A stretch of 64,000 nt of DNA from Pseudomonas tremae (GCF_001401155.1 NZ_LJRO01000073.1:123548-187547); one strand, 5' to 3'. Positions 1 to 12,259 are shown, counted from the first letter of the stretch. A program made the numbers and translations. Notes: generated from the sequence alone by a model not told the origin.

Positions 1-1866
<1,866 letters not shown>

Positions 1867-2133
1867 TGGGAGTGTTTCAGAAATGCCATTGAGAAAATGA
1901 AGCACTTGAAGCTCGGGCGGCACTAGCGACTGAGGGGAGCACCCTTTGCTTTCTTGTGCCGCTGGAATAGTTCTGGGGGCTGGTTAAGGGGATTCAGTTA
2001 GTGCTCAAGCTGCGTGGTCCACTTACAACATGGGCTACTGAGGCTTGTAATGACGAGTGGCAAAGGCTTTGAGCAAAGCTTCAGGTCAACGCTAAAGCGA
2101 AGCGATGCTCAGGAAACTAGAGCTTTTCTGAGA

Positions 2134-2607
2134 CTTGGCAGCTGTCTGGACCTGCATTTCGCTTAAATCGGAATACGGCTTGGGTTAATGCAGCAGTCCG
2201 CTGGACTGAGACGGCGCAATCACCGCATTTTCGTTGAAATGCACGACCAGCTCCAGCAAGTGATTGACCGCAATCCCGACGCCAGACACCAGACAAGCTT
2301 TTTCGGTATTCACAGCCGGGATGATCAGCGTCCGCTCGCGCAGCCATCGCAGTAGGCAACACTCCTGAAAAGGCCGAATCGCCCCCCACAACGCCTGCTC
2401 GCCCAAGCATTCGACATCCTGCAACGCAACCAGAGGCATTTGCCCGCTGGTGACCATCAAACCCAGCGCAATCGCGATGTCAAACCGAACGCCATCTTTG
2501 GGCAGATCAATCGTGGCCAGATGAAGCGTGATATACCGCGCTGGTATACCAGTCCGGAATTCAGAATGGCGTTGCGCACCCGGTTACTACTCTCTTGCGC
2601 GCGATTT
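2134..2607 (-). pseudogene. comM: Fragment of comM/yifB (Mg-chelatase-like helicase), decayed
   Basis: Translated in three frames, this stretch matches the N-terminal half of ComM/YifB in order: NRVRNAILNSGL, a frameshift, PARYITLHLATIDLPKDG, RFDIAIALGL, SGQMPLVALQDVECLGE, GAIRP, a second frameshift (GVLPTAMAARADA), AVNTEKACLVSG, VNHLLELVVHFN, SSGLLH, an in-frame TAA, then PYSDLSEMQVQTAAK. It covers roughly residues 48-205 of a family of about 500 residues. The first 45 or so residues and the whole Walker A/B ATPase part are missing. ComM is a hexameric branch-migration helicase used in natural transformation. In Pseudomonas it normally follows ubiK directly; here ubiK lies 6 kb away in the same orientation. 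The ATPase gene at 2724 abuts the broken 5' side. Clearly non-functional. Confidence 0.85.
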
Positions 2608-2723
2608 ACTAGCTACTTAACAGACAAAATCAAAAAATGTTCTCCCTTCAATTAGCACCCCGTATGTGCCAGATTGTAGAGGGCAAACAATCTGCCACTA
2701 CCGACAAGCACAAGGAGCGGGCT

Positions 2724-5108
2724 GTGTTCACAAAAATCAATAAAATTAAGAATTTCGCTGTCTTCAAGGAGTTTGACTGGGACGTTTCAGTCAGGGATGA
2801 AGGCAGGACCATAGGTAAATTTAAAAAGCTGAACATTATCTATGGCCGAAATTATTCCGGGAAAACCAGTCTTTCAAGAATTGTCCGAAGCCTAGAGTTA
2901 AAAAAGAAGCATGATAAATATCAAAATGCAGAGTACAGCTTCTCACATGAAGGTCCTGAACTATTAAATCAGCAAAATTTAGACACTTGCCAATACAGCG
3001 TCAGAGTGTATAACAAAGACTTTGTTGACGATAATCTTCGATGGCTTTCAAATCCTGACGGAAGTATAAAACCATTTGCTGTCTTAGGTGATGAGAACAT
3101 TGCACTCGAAAAAGAAATCGAAGAAAAGGAAAGTCTGCTCGGAACAGAAGATACTATTGGTAGTCTGCGGAATCGACTAAAGATAGAGTCAGAAGATTTA
3201 GCGGCAGTTCAACGCCGAGTGAAAGCAGCACAAACTGGATTAGATAACAAACTTCGTGACAAAGCTAACGGTCCTATAAAAACAAATCCGAACTATAGGC
3301 AATTCACGTATACGATTGCTAACATCAAGGCTGATATTGCCGCTCTAGATAAGAAGCCACAGCCCACACTTATGCCTGAACAACAAGCTGAATTAATTAC
3401 ATTGTTGAGTGATCAAGCAAAACCCGAAATAGTGTTTAGTGAAAAATTTATTGATAAAAGAAACACGTTCTTGGCGGAAGCTCGGATCTTGCTTGAAAAA
3501 GAAGTTAAGCCGACACAAAGCATTCAGGACTTAATTAATGATGCTTTATTGCAAAAATGGGTCCGCGAGGGAATTGAAAGCCATAAAAATATTCGTTCAG
3601 CTTGTGCCTTTTGTGGTAGTCCAATACCCGCAGACCTATGGAGAAAATTAGACGCGCACTTTAGTAAGGAGTCCGACAGCTTGCGGACGGACATCCAAGC
3701 GCTTTTAGATAAAGTCAATACAGAGCGAGAGCAGATACTTAAATCGTTGCCGATAAAACAGTTAGATTTTTATAGCACCTACCATGAAGAGTTTTCAGGC
3801 CTAAATGAGCAGTTTTTAGAGTCTGTTAAGCAATATGATAATAACTTACTATTGATTGCTACTGTACTGTCATTGCGTCTTAACGATATTTTTCGCATAT
3901 TCCCCACGCCCATATTAAAACAGGAAGATTCAAGCATAGATGCAGTCTATAGCTTTGTGTCAGAAATGGTAACAAAACACAACAAAAAAACGGAAACCCT
4001 AGACAATGACCAATCAACCGCAAGAAGCGTATTGCGTCTCGACGAAGTTTCAAAATTTTTAACCGACATATCCTATAAAAAAGAGCTTGGCGCAATAGAT
4101 GATTTCAAAGAAGAGATTACTTCAAAAGCCGATACCAAAAGCAAGACAAGTACAGAAATACTTCAGCTTGAAAAAGATATTCAGAAGTTAAAGAACAAAC
4201 TCAAAGACGAAAGAAGAGGAGCTGAGCGCGTAAATCACTACCTCGAAAATCACTTTGGTCATACCGGATTAAAACTATCAGCGTTAGATAACGAGGCGGT
4301 AACAGAAATAAACTTTAGAATATTTCGCGGTGATTTACCTGCGGAAAATCTCAGTGAAGGAGAGTGCAGTCTCGTCGCTTTTTGCTACTTTATTGCGAAG
4401 TTAGAGGACGTTGAAACACAGGGAAAAGAACTTGTCGTATGGATTGATGATCCAATCTCAAGCTTGGACAGCAACCATATTTTCTTCGTCTATAGCCTCA
4501 TAGAGCACGTACTTGCAAGTCCAATAAAGATGCCAAATCAAAAAAACACCTACAAATATAATCAGCTTTTCATCTCGACTCATAATTTAGACTTCTTGAA
4601 ATATCTTAAAAAACTATCCAAGCCGATGGATAATTCCCTCAAGCCCAAAATCGACTGTGAGTACTTTATACTTGAGCGTTCGAACGATGTAAGTCATTTG
4701 AAGTTGATGCCCAAGTACCTGAAGCAGTACGTTACTGAATTTAACTATCTGTTCAGCCAGGTACATGCTTGTGCTAACTCGACAGCTATAGAGATCGGGC
4801 ATGAATCATTTTATAACTTCGGGAACAATCTCAGAAAATTCCTTGAGGCTTATCTATTTTACAAGTTTCCGAATAACAAATCTAATGATGAAAATTTGAA
4901 AGCTTTTTTTGGAGGAGACCAAATAGCCACAAGCTTGGCCAATAGGATTAATAATGAACTATCGCATCTGGAAGAAATGTTCGATAGAAGTATGAGGCCT
5001 CTCGATGTTCCCGAAATTACTAGGCTAGCAAATTTTGTGCTGGACACAATTAAACAAAAAGACCCTGACCAATATCAGGCACTTCTAGACAGCACTAATC
5101 TTCAGTAA
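2724..5108 (+). CDS. RloC/PrrC-like AAA ATPase with HEPN-type anticodon-nuclease motif
   Basis: Protein of 794 residues starting at GTG 2724, chosen because AAGGAG sits 6 nt upstream and the protein then opens with the usual short strand before the P-loop; an ATG at 2637 has no such site. Walker A is GRNYSGKT (41-48), an ABC-type signature LSEGE lies at 543-547, and Walker B with a double acidic pair (WIDDPISSLD) lies at 574-583. The middle is charged, coiled-coil-like and carries CAFCG (Cys294, Cys297), a Rad50-type zinc-hook CxxC as in RloC. Near the C-terminus, RKFLE (Arg704, Glu708) and RINNELSH (Arg741-x6-His748) resemble the Arg/Glu/His active site of PrrC/RloC anticodon nucleases and the HEPN Rx4-6H motif. 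RloC and PrrC cleave tRNA anticodon loops during phage infection. The gene is strikingly AT-rich against its surroundings, indicating acquisition. It could also be a related AAA_13 nuclease of different specificity. Confidence 0.75.
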   Translation: MFTKINKIKNFAVFKEFDWDVSVRDEGRTIGKFKKLNIIYGRNYSGKTSLSRIVRSLELKKKHDKYQNAEYSFSHEGPELLNQQNLDTCQYSVRVYNKDFVDDNLRWLSNPDGSIKPFAVLGDENIALEKEIEEKESLLGTEDTIGSLRNRLKIESEDLAAVQRRVKAAQTGLDNKLRDKANGPIKTNPNYRQFTYTIANIKADIAALDKKPQPTLMPEQQAELITLLSDQAKPEIVFSEKFIDKRNTFLAEARILLEKEVKPTQSIQDLINDALLQKWVREGIESHKNIRSACAFCGSPIPADLWRKLDAHFSKESDSLRTDIQALLDKVNTEREQILKSLPIKQLDFYSTYHEEFSGLNEQFLESVKQYDNNLLLIATVLSLRLNDIFRIFPTPILKQEDSSIDAVYSFVSEMVTKHNKKTETLDNDQSTARSVLRLDEVSKFLTDISYKKELGAIDDFKEEITSKADTKSKTSTEILQLEKDIQKLKNKLKDERRGAERVNHYLENHFGHTGLKLSALDNEAVTEINFRIFRGDLPAENLSEGECSLVAFCYFIAKLEDVETQGKELVVWIDDPISSLDSNHIFFVYSLIEHVLASPIKMPNQKNTYKYNQLFISTHNLDFLKYLKKLSKPMDNSLKPKIDCEYFILERSNDVSHLKLMPKYLKQYVTEFNYLFSQVHACANSTAIEIGHESFYNFGNNLRKFLEAYLFYKFPNNKSNDENLKAFFGGDQIATSLANRINNELSHLEEMFDRSMRPLDVPEITRLANFVLDTIKQKDPDQYQALLDSTNLQ

Positions 5109-5115
5109 CTTACAT

Positions 5116-5153
5116 CCCTGTCAAAGCAGAATTGAAATTCTGCTTTGACAGGG
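5116..5153 (+). terminator. Perfect inverted repeat after the ATPase gene
   Basis: An 18-base arm (CCCTGTCAAAGCAGAATT) is repeated exactly in inverted orientation with a 2-base centre, 7 nt after the ATPase stop codon. The run after it (AGTTTGGTTTTAAT) is only moderately T-rich. It acts most plausibly as a terminator; perfect symmetry also allows function in both directions. Confidence 0.65.
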
Positions 5154-5490
5154 AGTTTGGTTTTAATCGAAATCAAAAGAAGCGAGCAGAATAAAAAAGC
5201 CATCACAACTCGCCCTCGGGTAATGAGGTTCGATCAGGTTGATCAGTCTCTTTTCAGCGTACTTGACGGTGGCGAAGGTCATCTGCTTCATCAAGCATCT
5301 CGGCGATTAAGATCAGACATTCTACAAGATATGAAAGTCTTCTTCAGCGTTTCCCTAACCGAGCATGCGGCTGGTAATAGCGGCCAGCAATGTGGAGACG
5401 AAAATGAAGTAGAGAAATTAGCGCATGACAATTGGATTCAAACTATGTCCAGAGTCTGCAAGCAGGCGTAACCCCTCATTCGAAGAAGAC
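5154..5490. other. Gap without a recognisable gene
   Basis: About 340 bases between the ATPase terminator and the RES toxin. Open frames on the + strand exist here (for example 5145-5471), but they overlap the terminator, lack ribosome sites and encode no recognisable sequence. Composition is intermediate between the AT-rich ATPase gene and the core genome. Confidence 0.5.
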
Positions 5491-5982
5491 TCAACCCTTC
5501 ACGAGCCGCGTATCCAGACCAAAGCGTTCCTGATGGATCACACGATATTTGTCCTTGGCCAGCTCGCAACTGATCAGCAAATTCCAGGAGTGGCGTGTGA
5601 CGGCAGATGGGATAAGCACGAATGGGTGCTTAGCCAGAAGGGCGTCGGTGAATTTCTGCTGGTTCGGTGAGGCTGATGCGCTTGTCAGCCAGACAGGGTT
5701 GGGAACATCTTCCGGCTGCACTGTTTTGATCAGACTTTGATCAAGTACTTCGAAACAGGTGAGCACATGCGGAACGGTATCCAGCGCATCAAAACCAGCG
5801 TGCACTGCTACCTCAAGGATGGCCGTTGAGGGGTCAGCCGATGCGTAAACAACGTATCGACCCGGAGGGTTCCAGCGCCCACCCAGCTTATGAGCACCAA
5901 TGCCGCTGTCCCAACTGTCCTTGTAGATCTCGCGATCAAGCCGCCATGCGCGCCATGAGTCAGTCCAGGGCAATGGATTCAC
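5491..5982 (-). CDS. RES-domain toxin (predicted NAD+-depleting)
   Basis: A 163-residue RES protein beginning at a GTG whose bases overlap the antitoxin stop codon (GTGA overlap), so translation is coupled. Key family features are visible: AWRL (Arg14), Tyr20, GGRWNPPG (35-41), VVYAS (44-48) and STAILEVAVH with Glu57. RES toxins of type II systems (Res-Xre, MbcT-MbcA) degrade or phosphorolyse NAD+ in the cytoplasm and arrest growth when the antitoxin is lost. The order antitoxin then toxin on one transcript is standard for this family. A longer in-frame reading upstream merely overlaps the antitoxin gene. Length is normal and the residues are intact, so it is probably functional. Confidence 0.88.
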   Translation of the reverse strand: MNPLPWTDSWRAWRLDREIYKDSWDSGIGAHKLGGRWNPPGRYVVYASADPSTAILEVAVHAGFDALDTVPHVLTCFEVLDQSLIKTVQPEDVPNPVWLTSASASPNQQKFTDALLAKHPFVLIPSAVTRHSWNLLISCELAKDKYRVIHQERFGLDTRLVKG

Positions 5983-6455
5983 TGATAGACACCGTACTCG
6001 ATACGCTCCAGGTAGTCTTCGACTGCCTGGAACCCGATGGGGTTGTCGATAACGTCCAGCGGTATGTCGCCATCCAAGTATTTGCAGGGACGCCCGAGCC
6101 ACTCTTCTGCAAGCTTCTGGTTACCGAAAACATGAATAGCGTGCTCCAGAACCTTCGCGTACTGGAACGCCACTGCGCTTTGCTGGGAATTGAGGTGTAC
6201 AGGCTGCTTGCTGCTGCCTTGACGCTGGATCGTCCTTATGGACTTGCCGACGATGCGGCTCATGATTTTATTTGTCGAATAAAGGTCAGAGATCGACAGC
6301 ATGTCTTGTACGTCTTTAAGTTCGAAGCCTTTGACAGTCATCTTATAGACCATGACCTGACTGAGCTGACCCACGTCAGTCCTGAGCAGATATTCCGTTG
6401 GCTTTCGGGTGGTCGGCGCGGACTCGACGTTACGTGTGTTGGCGGAAACCATCAT
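5979..6455 (-). CDS. Xre/MbcA/ParS-family antitoxin
   Basis: A 158-residue antitoxin with tandem ATG codons and a GGAGG ribosome site 4 nt before the first. The N-terminal half (about residues 30-90) is an Xre-like helix-turn-helix region ending IMSRIVGKSIRTIQRQ. The C-terminal half is the MbcA/ParS toxin-binding region, AEEWLGRPCKYLDGDIPL then VIDNPIGFQAVEDYLERI. It binds and blocks the RES toxin encoded immediately downstream and should repress its own promoter. Repeated operator-like elements lie just upstream at 6475-6504. The pair sits in the insert next to the broken comM fragment, consistent with mobile or defence cargo. Confidence 0.9.
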   Translation of the reverse strand: MMVSANTRNVESAPTTRKPTEYLLRTDVGQLSQVMVYKMTVKGFELKDVQDMLSISDLYSTNKIMSRIVGKSIRTIQRQGSSKQPVHLNSQQSAVAFQYAKVLEHAIHVFGNQKLAEEWLGRPCKYLDGDIPLDVIDNPIGFQAVEDYLERIEYGVYQ

Positions 6456-6474
6456 GCGTCCTCCGTGTGTGACA

Positions 6475-6504
6475 TTTGACGCAAGTATAGCGTCGTTTGA
6501 CGCA
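6475..6504 (-). promoter_or_regulatory. Probable autoregulatory operators of the RES-Xre pair
   Basis: TTTGACGCA occurs twice in direct repeat (6475-6483 and 6496-6504), start to start 21 bases, about two helical turns. The second copy also forms an inverted repeat, GCGTC-GTTT-GACGC (6490-6503). The pair lies 20-50 bases upstream of the antitoxin start, where Xre antitoxins bind. Binding is inferred from position and symmetry. Confidence 0.6.
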
Positions 6505-6633
6505 TTTAATGTGGGTTATTGGGTATCGTGTTGAGCGCCTTATTCTGGAGCGGTCGATACAAGACGTGAACTCGTTATCTGTATGCAATATTGTCCGGAC
6601 GATAAAAAGCTGTGTCCCCCTGTTTGTACTGCC

Positions 6634-7257
6634 TCAATAAGCACTCCCCGAAGGCCTGACCACAATCTCACTTACATCCACCCCGTCAGGCTGCTTGATC
6701 GCATACACAAGCGCCCGGGCGATCGCGTTCGGCCCCAACGCACCTTTTCGAAACGTTTTCATTGCTTCACGCGCCGTTTCGTCTGAAATCGAGTCGGCCA
6801 GTTCTGACTCGACCACGCCGGGGCATATGACCGTAACGCGAATTTTGTCGGTTTCCTGCCGAAGGCCATCGGAGATGGCGCAGACAGCGAATTTGGTGGC
6901 GCAGTACACCGAGGCGGTCGAGGAAACGGCGAGGCCGCCGATGGACGAGATATTGATCACCTGACCATGCCCTTGTGCTTCCATGCCCGGCAGTACGGCG
7001 GCGATGCCGTGCAGCACGCCGCGAATGTTGACGTCGAGCATCTGGTTCCATTCCGCGATTTTCAGCGAGGCGAGTGGCGACAGGGGCATGACGCCTGCGT
7101 TGTTGACGATCACGTCGATCTTGCCGAATTCACGCTTGGCGAAGTCGGCAAATGCCTGCACGTCGGCTGCATCGGTGACGTCCAGCGCGCGGAAACGCAC
7201 CGAGCCGCCTTGCGCTTCGATGTCTGTTGCCAGCGCCTTCAAACGCTCGGTGCGCCG
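6634..7257 (-). pseudogene. Short-chain dehydrogenase, 5'-truncated
   Basis: The reading frame retains the body of a classical SDR: RRTERLKALATDIEAQGG, VNNAGVMPLSPL, INISSIGGLAVS with the catalytic Ser, YCATKFA (YxxxK) and ICPGVVESELADS. The first 40-45 residues, including the TGxxxGIG dinucleotide-binding loop, are absent. Homology starts abruptly at RRTERL, and an ATG at 7308 merely reads antisense through the neighbouring AraC remnant. Without the cofactor loop the product should be inactive. Its 5' end abuts the 5' end of the divergent AraC remnant, so one deletion appears to have removed both starts and the shared promoter region. Confidence 0.8.
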
Positions 7258-7266
7258 CTGCACGTC

Positions 7267-7839
7267 ATCCGCTCCGACGCGCCGTCCGAATTGATTCATG
7301 CTGTTCATCGGCCAGCCCTTTGCCTGATTGTTCAGGGCCGCAAAGAGGTTGGGCTGGGCGATGAGCAGTATGTGTACGACCCGCTCAGCTACCTTGTGGT
7401 CGCGGTGACTGTGCCGGTTTCCGGGCAGGTGATTGAAGCGAGTTGCGACGCACCTTATCTATGTATTCGTCTGGATTTCGACCCTGTGCAAATCGCCCGG
7501 CTTATTGCCGATGCGCCGCTCAGTGGCGTATCGGACGAGCCACAGCGCGGTCTGTTTCTGGATCGCATTGACCAGCTTCTGCTTGATACGGTGCTGCGAC
7601 TCGTGCGCCTGCTCGATACACCCAGAGACATCGGCATGCTCGCGCCGCTGGCGCTGCAGTATCAGAAACAATTGCGACTGCAAGAGGCCCGATGGTTGAT
7701 GATCAATGAAGGTCTGGATGTATCCAGCGCCTGCTACCGCGTCGGTTCTGAAAGCCCTTTGCAATTCAGCAGGGAGTACAGCCGCCAATTTGGCTGCCCG
7801 CCTTCAACAGACCTGAGCCGGGTACGTCAGATAGTCTGA
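7267..7839 (+). pseudogene. AraC-family regulator, truncated and internally deleted
   Basis: The frame encodes the AraC_N-type sensing region (RSDAPSELIHAVHRPALCLI, VQGRKEVGLGDEQYVYDP, APYLCIRLDFDP) and then jumps at about 7651 from RDIGMLAPL directly to LQYQKQLRLQEAR, LMINEGLDVSSACYRVG and SPLQFSREYSRQFG. Roughly 70-80 residues that normally hold the first helix-turn-helix of the DNA-binding domain are missing, although the frame is kept. The start codon and the first residues are also lost. Such regulators often control the divergent SDR gene, whose remnant lies immediately to the left. Both appear dead. Confidence 0.8.
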
Positions 7840-7854
7840 CGCAGCGTCATGCAG

Positions 7855-8478
7855 TCACTGCCTGGGCGCTGTCAGATGCGCATATTGATCCTGACTGACC
7901 CATCCCGTGAACGAACGATCATCGGCGTTGATGAACTCAACCTGGGCCGCGCCATCCTTGAAGGCCAATACCCCGACGACATCACCTTTGACGATGTAGG
8001 AGCCACGAGTGGCTTTGGCATTTGGCGTCTTCTGCAGCCATGCCTTGTCAGCCTTGACCTTTACCAGACTTATCCACTGCTTGCTTGCCGTGCGGCTCAG
8101 GTCCAGGCCTGTGGCGATTTCCGGCACCAATACATTCAGACAGCCAGAGTGTTGCTGGCCGTGCTCGATGGTCAGTGTCACACCATCAGTCGAGGGCTTT
8201 AGTGTTCCCGGATAGGCGCCGTCAGACCAAGACGCTATCGTTACGTCTTTCCCGGCCTCGACAGCGCCTTTTAGATAGAACGCACAACTGAAGGGTGGGT
8301 CTTCGCCTATTTCTTCCGCGTAGTAGCCTTCGACTTGATGCTCGGGCGTCACGGCGAGCAACAATTGCTCGTATTTGCCGGAATGCAGTGTCGAATTGTC
8401 AGCGGCGGCGGATATGCCGGCAAAGAATGAAACGGTTGCCGTTACGAGCCATCGGAGCAGGGGAAGGTTGTGCGTCAT
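7855..8478 (-). CDS. Predicted periplasmic protein of unknown function
   Basis: Encodes 207 residues with a clear Sec signal peptide (positively charged start, hydrophobic LVTATVSFFAGIS, AAA cleavage region). The mature part has two Cys residues (in PFSCAFYL and HSGCLNVL) that could form a disulphide. The C-terminal third, about residues 130-200, has the strand-and-Trp pattern of an SH3-like domain (YIVKGDVVGVLAF, DRSFTGWVSQDQYAHL). I do not recognise the family. It lies between the AraC remnant and ubiK, where comM would be expected, so it probably came with the insert. No operon partner is evident. A lysozyme-inhibitor-like or cell-wall-binding role is possible but unsupported. Confidence 0.6.
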   Translation of the reverse strand: MTHNLPLLRWLVTATVSFFAGISAAADNSTLHSGKYEQLLLAVTPEHQVEGYYAEEIGEDPPFSCAFYLKGAVEAGKDVTIASWSDGAYPGTLKPSTDGVTLTIEHGQQHSGCLNVLVPEIATGLDLSRTASKQWISLVKVKADKAWLQKTPNAKATRGSYIVKGDVVGVLAFKDGAAQVEFINADDRSFTGWVSQDQYAHLTAPRQ

Positions 8479-8679
8479 GCTTCAGTCCATTGATGAGGAA
8501 AAATGACCTACAGGTACAGATCGCTTTCAAGAGCGTCTTTGGGTGATCAATAGACAGAGACGCCTACGCACAATCTGCGCAAGGCAGAGATCGAGAAGGG
8601 CGCGCAGATTCGTGAGCAAGTCAGGTGTCTGGCCCGCTGCGCCTGATGACACTCACCAGTCAGCGTAGCCAGCAAAACC

Positions 8680-8961
8680 TTACTCAGCCTTTTCAGCCTC
8701 AGTTTTTTCAGTCGCGCCTGTCTTCGCTTCCAACTCGGCCATTTTGGCCTCCAGCGCTTCAAGGCGGGCGCGGGTGCGGGCGAGGACGGCCATCTGGCTG
8801 TCGAACTCTTCGCGGCTGACCAGATCAAGTTTGCTGAAGCCGCTTTGCAGCAGGGCCTTGAACTGGGTTTCGAATTCGCTGCGGGGCACTGGCGTTTCGC
8901 CGTTGAACAGGCGGGAGGCGTGGCCGCTGAGGGCGTCGAGAAAGGCTTTGGGTGCGAGCAT
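8680..8961 (-). CDS. ubiK: Ubiquinone biosynthesis accessory factor UbiK
   Basis: A 93-residue protein of the UbiK/YqiC (BMFP) family. The ATG at 8961 follows an AGGGA-type ribosome site and yields the conserved opening MLAPKAFLDALSG. The N-terminal amphipathic region leads to a C-terminal coiled coil (LARTRARLEALEAKMAELEA), which mediates trimer formation in the family. UbiK binds UbiJ and assists the late hydroxylation steps of aerobic ubiquinone synthesis at the membrane. In other Pseudomonas the comM gene follows ubiK; here it is interrupted, and only the fragment at 2134-2607 remains. The gene is divergent from glnK. Confidence 0.88.
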   Translation of the reverse strand: MLAPKAFLDALSGHASRLFNGETPVPRSEFETQFKALLQSGFSKLDLVSREEFDSQMAVLARTRARLEALEAKMAELEAKTGATEKTEAEKAE

Positions 8962-9715
<754 letters not shown>

Positions 9716-9749
9716 GCCGCCAAACCCCAACGCCCCAGGAGAAAACAAT

Positions 9750-11087
<1,338 letters not shown>

Positions 11088-11108
11088 CCCGCTGGCGATG
11101 CAAAAAAG

Positions 11109-11135
11109 AATGCCCGGTCTCCGGGCATTTTTTTT
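11109..11135 (+). terminator. Rho-independent terminator of glnK-amtB
   Basis: AATGCCCGG-TCT-CCGGGCATT forms a 9-bp stem with a 3-base loop and is followed by an uninterrupted T run. Confidence 0.93.
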
Positions 11136-11329
11136 GTCTGAAGTTTGCGGATAAACCGCGCCGTTTTGCTGTCATTGATCTTGCCTGTGTCAATGATTTC
11201 GGCGACGTGACGCAGAGCAGGTGACGATGCTGCAGCAGTCTTCGTTAACTTGCAGGGAAGCCGGTTTATTGCGCGCTTTGCTTTTTTCTCAGTCGAGTTA
11301 GAATGCGCGCCGAAGGTGCGGAGAACGGT

Positions 11330-11749
11330 ATGTGGCATCAATCCAGGATTGCCTTGCGGGCGAGGCCCCGCGGGTTCCATCTGGTGACTGACGAAATAGT
11401 CGCAGGCTTGCCCCAGCTGCGGGATTGTCGCGTCGGGTTGCTGCATGTATGGCTGCAACATACCTCGGCTTCGTTGACCGTCAACGAAAATGCCGACCCG
11501 GCGGTACGTCGTGACTTTGAGCGTTTTTTCAACCGTCTGGTGCCTCAGGGCGTGGACGGCTACGAACATGACGACGAAGGCCCTGATGACTTGCCAGCGC
11601 ATTTCAAGGCCAGTTTGCTGGGCTGCCAGTTGGTTTTGCCGGTCACGGCGGGTCGACTGGCGCTGGGCACCTGGCAAGGTATTTACCTGGGCGAACATCG
11701 AGATGCTGGTGGGTCTCGTAACGTCCTCGCCACCCTTCAGGGTGAGTAG
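11330..11749 (+). CDS. yjbQ: YjbQ/UPF0047 family protein
   Basis: Encodes 139 residues of the secondary thiamine-phosphate synthase/YjbQ family. The start at ATG 11330 ([20 protein letters not shown]) is favoured by GGAG about 10 nt upstream and by the family N-terminus; an in-frame ATG at 11303 is possible. Conserved blocks include [37 protein letters not shown] and [14 protein letters not shown], whose His and Asp/Glu residues bind metal in the compact trimer fold. Weak thiamine-phosphate synthase activity has been reported for the family, but the physiological role is unclear. It stands alone between two terminated transcription units. Confidence 0.88.
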   Translation: MWHQSRIALRARPRGFHLVTDEIVAGLPQLRDCRVGLLHVWLQHTSASLTVNENADPAVRRDFERFFNRLVPQGVDGYEHDDEGPDDLPAHFKASLLGCQLVLPVTAGRLALGTWQGIYLGEHRDAGGSRNVLATLQGE

Positions 11750-11852
11750 ACATCGCCGCTGCTGTCAGCGGTGTTGAATTTTTCCGATCGCCATAGCAGT
11801 TCCCGGCGCTTGGGCTATAACTAATCAGCTTTCGCAAGTCATGAGGTAGAAC

Positions 11853-12185
11853 ATGAGCGACGACGACGATACTAACGACGATCTGGTAGACGACCTGGAA
11901 GGCGAAGAGGACGGTGAGGAGCTTGCAGCTGCTTCCCCGGAAGACGAGTCTGCTGAGCCAGACGACTCCGACGCTCCGGCAGCACCCGCCAAAGGCAAGG
12001 CCAAGGCCGCAGTGTCGGTCGAGGAGTTGCCTAGCGTAGAAGCCAAAAACAAGGAGCGTGATGCTCTGGCGCGTGCCATGGAAGAATTCCTGGCGCGCGG
12101 CGGCAAGGTGCAGGAAGTGGAGGCCAATGTGGTCGCCGATCCGCCCAAGAAGCCTGACAACAAATACGGCAGCCGACCTATTTAA
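11853..12185 (+). CDS. sutA: RNA polymerase-binding regulator SutA
   Basis: A small, strongly acidic 110-residue protein. It starts MSDDDDTNDDLVDDLEGEED, passes through an Ala/Pro/Lys linker (AAPAKGKAKAAV), and has a central predicted helix (NKERDALARAMEEFLARGGK) and a C-terminal tail ending DNKYGSRPI. This matches SutA of pseudomonads, a largely disordered factor that binds the beta subunit of RNA polymerase and raises transcription of ribosomal and maintenance genes during slow growth. It forms a single-gene unit bounded by yjbQ and a bidirectional terminator. A GAGGTAGAAC ribosome site precedes the ATG. Confidence 0.9.
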   Translation: MSDDDDTNDDLVDDLEGEEDGEELAAASPEDESAEPDDSDAPAAPAKGKAKAAVSVEELPSVEAKNKERDALARAMEEFLARGGKVQEVEANVVADPPKKPDNKYGSRPI

Positions 12186-12205
12186 GGGCACAGACGCTGT
12201 ATGAG

Positions 12206-12235
12206 AAAAAGCCCGCCGTCGCTGCGGGCTTTTTC
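12206..12235. terminator. Bidirectional terminator between sutA and yigB
   Basis: AAAAAGCCCGC-CGTCGCT-GCGGGCTTTTT: an A/T-flanked GC stem able to terminate sutA on the + strand and the converging lysA-to-yigB operon on the - strand. Confidence 0.92.
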
Positions 12236-12259
12236 TATTGTGGGCGTTTCATGCCGGTT

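Noticed and set aside
2185..2460. A 91-residue open frame on the - strand as an independent gene
   Set aside because: Its sequence is the middle of ComM continued in other frames on both sides, so it is part of a pseudogene.
5145..5471. 108-residue + strand frame after the ATPase gene
   Set aside because: It starts inside the terminator stem, lacks a ribosome site and resembles nothing known.
6967..7839. A single 290-residue AraC regulator starting inside the SDR region
   Set aside because: Only sequence from about 7267 resembles AraC; the upstream part is antisense SDR and the middle lacks the first helix-turn-helix.
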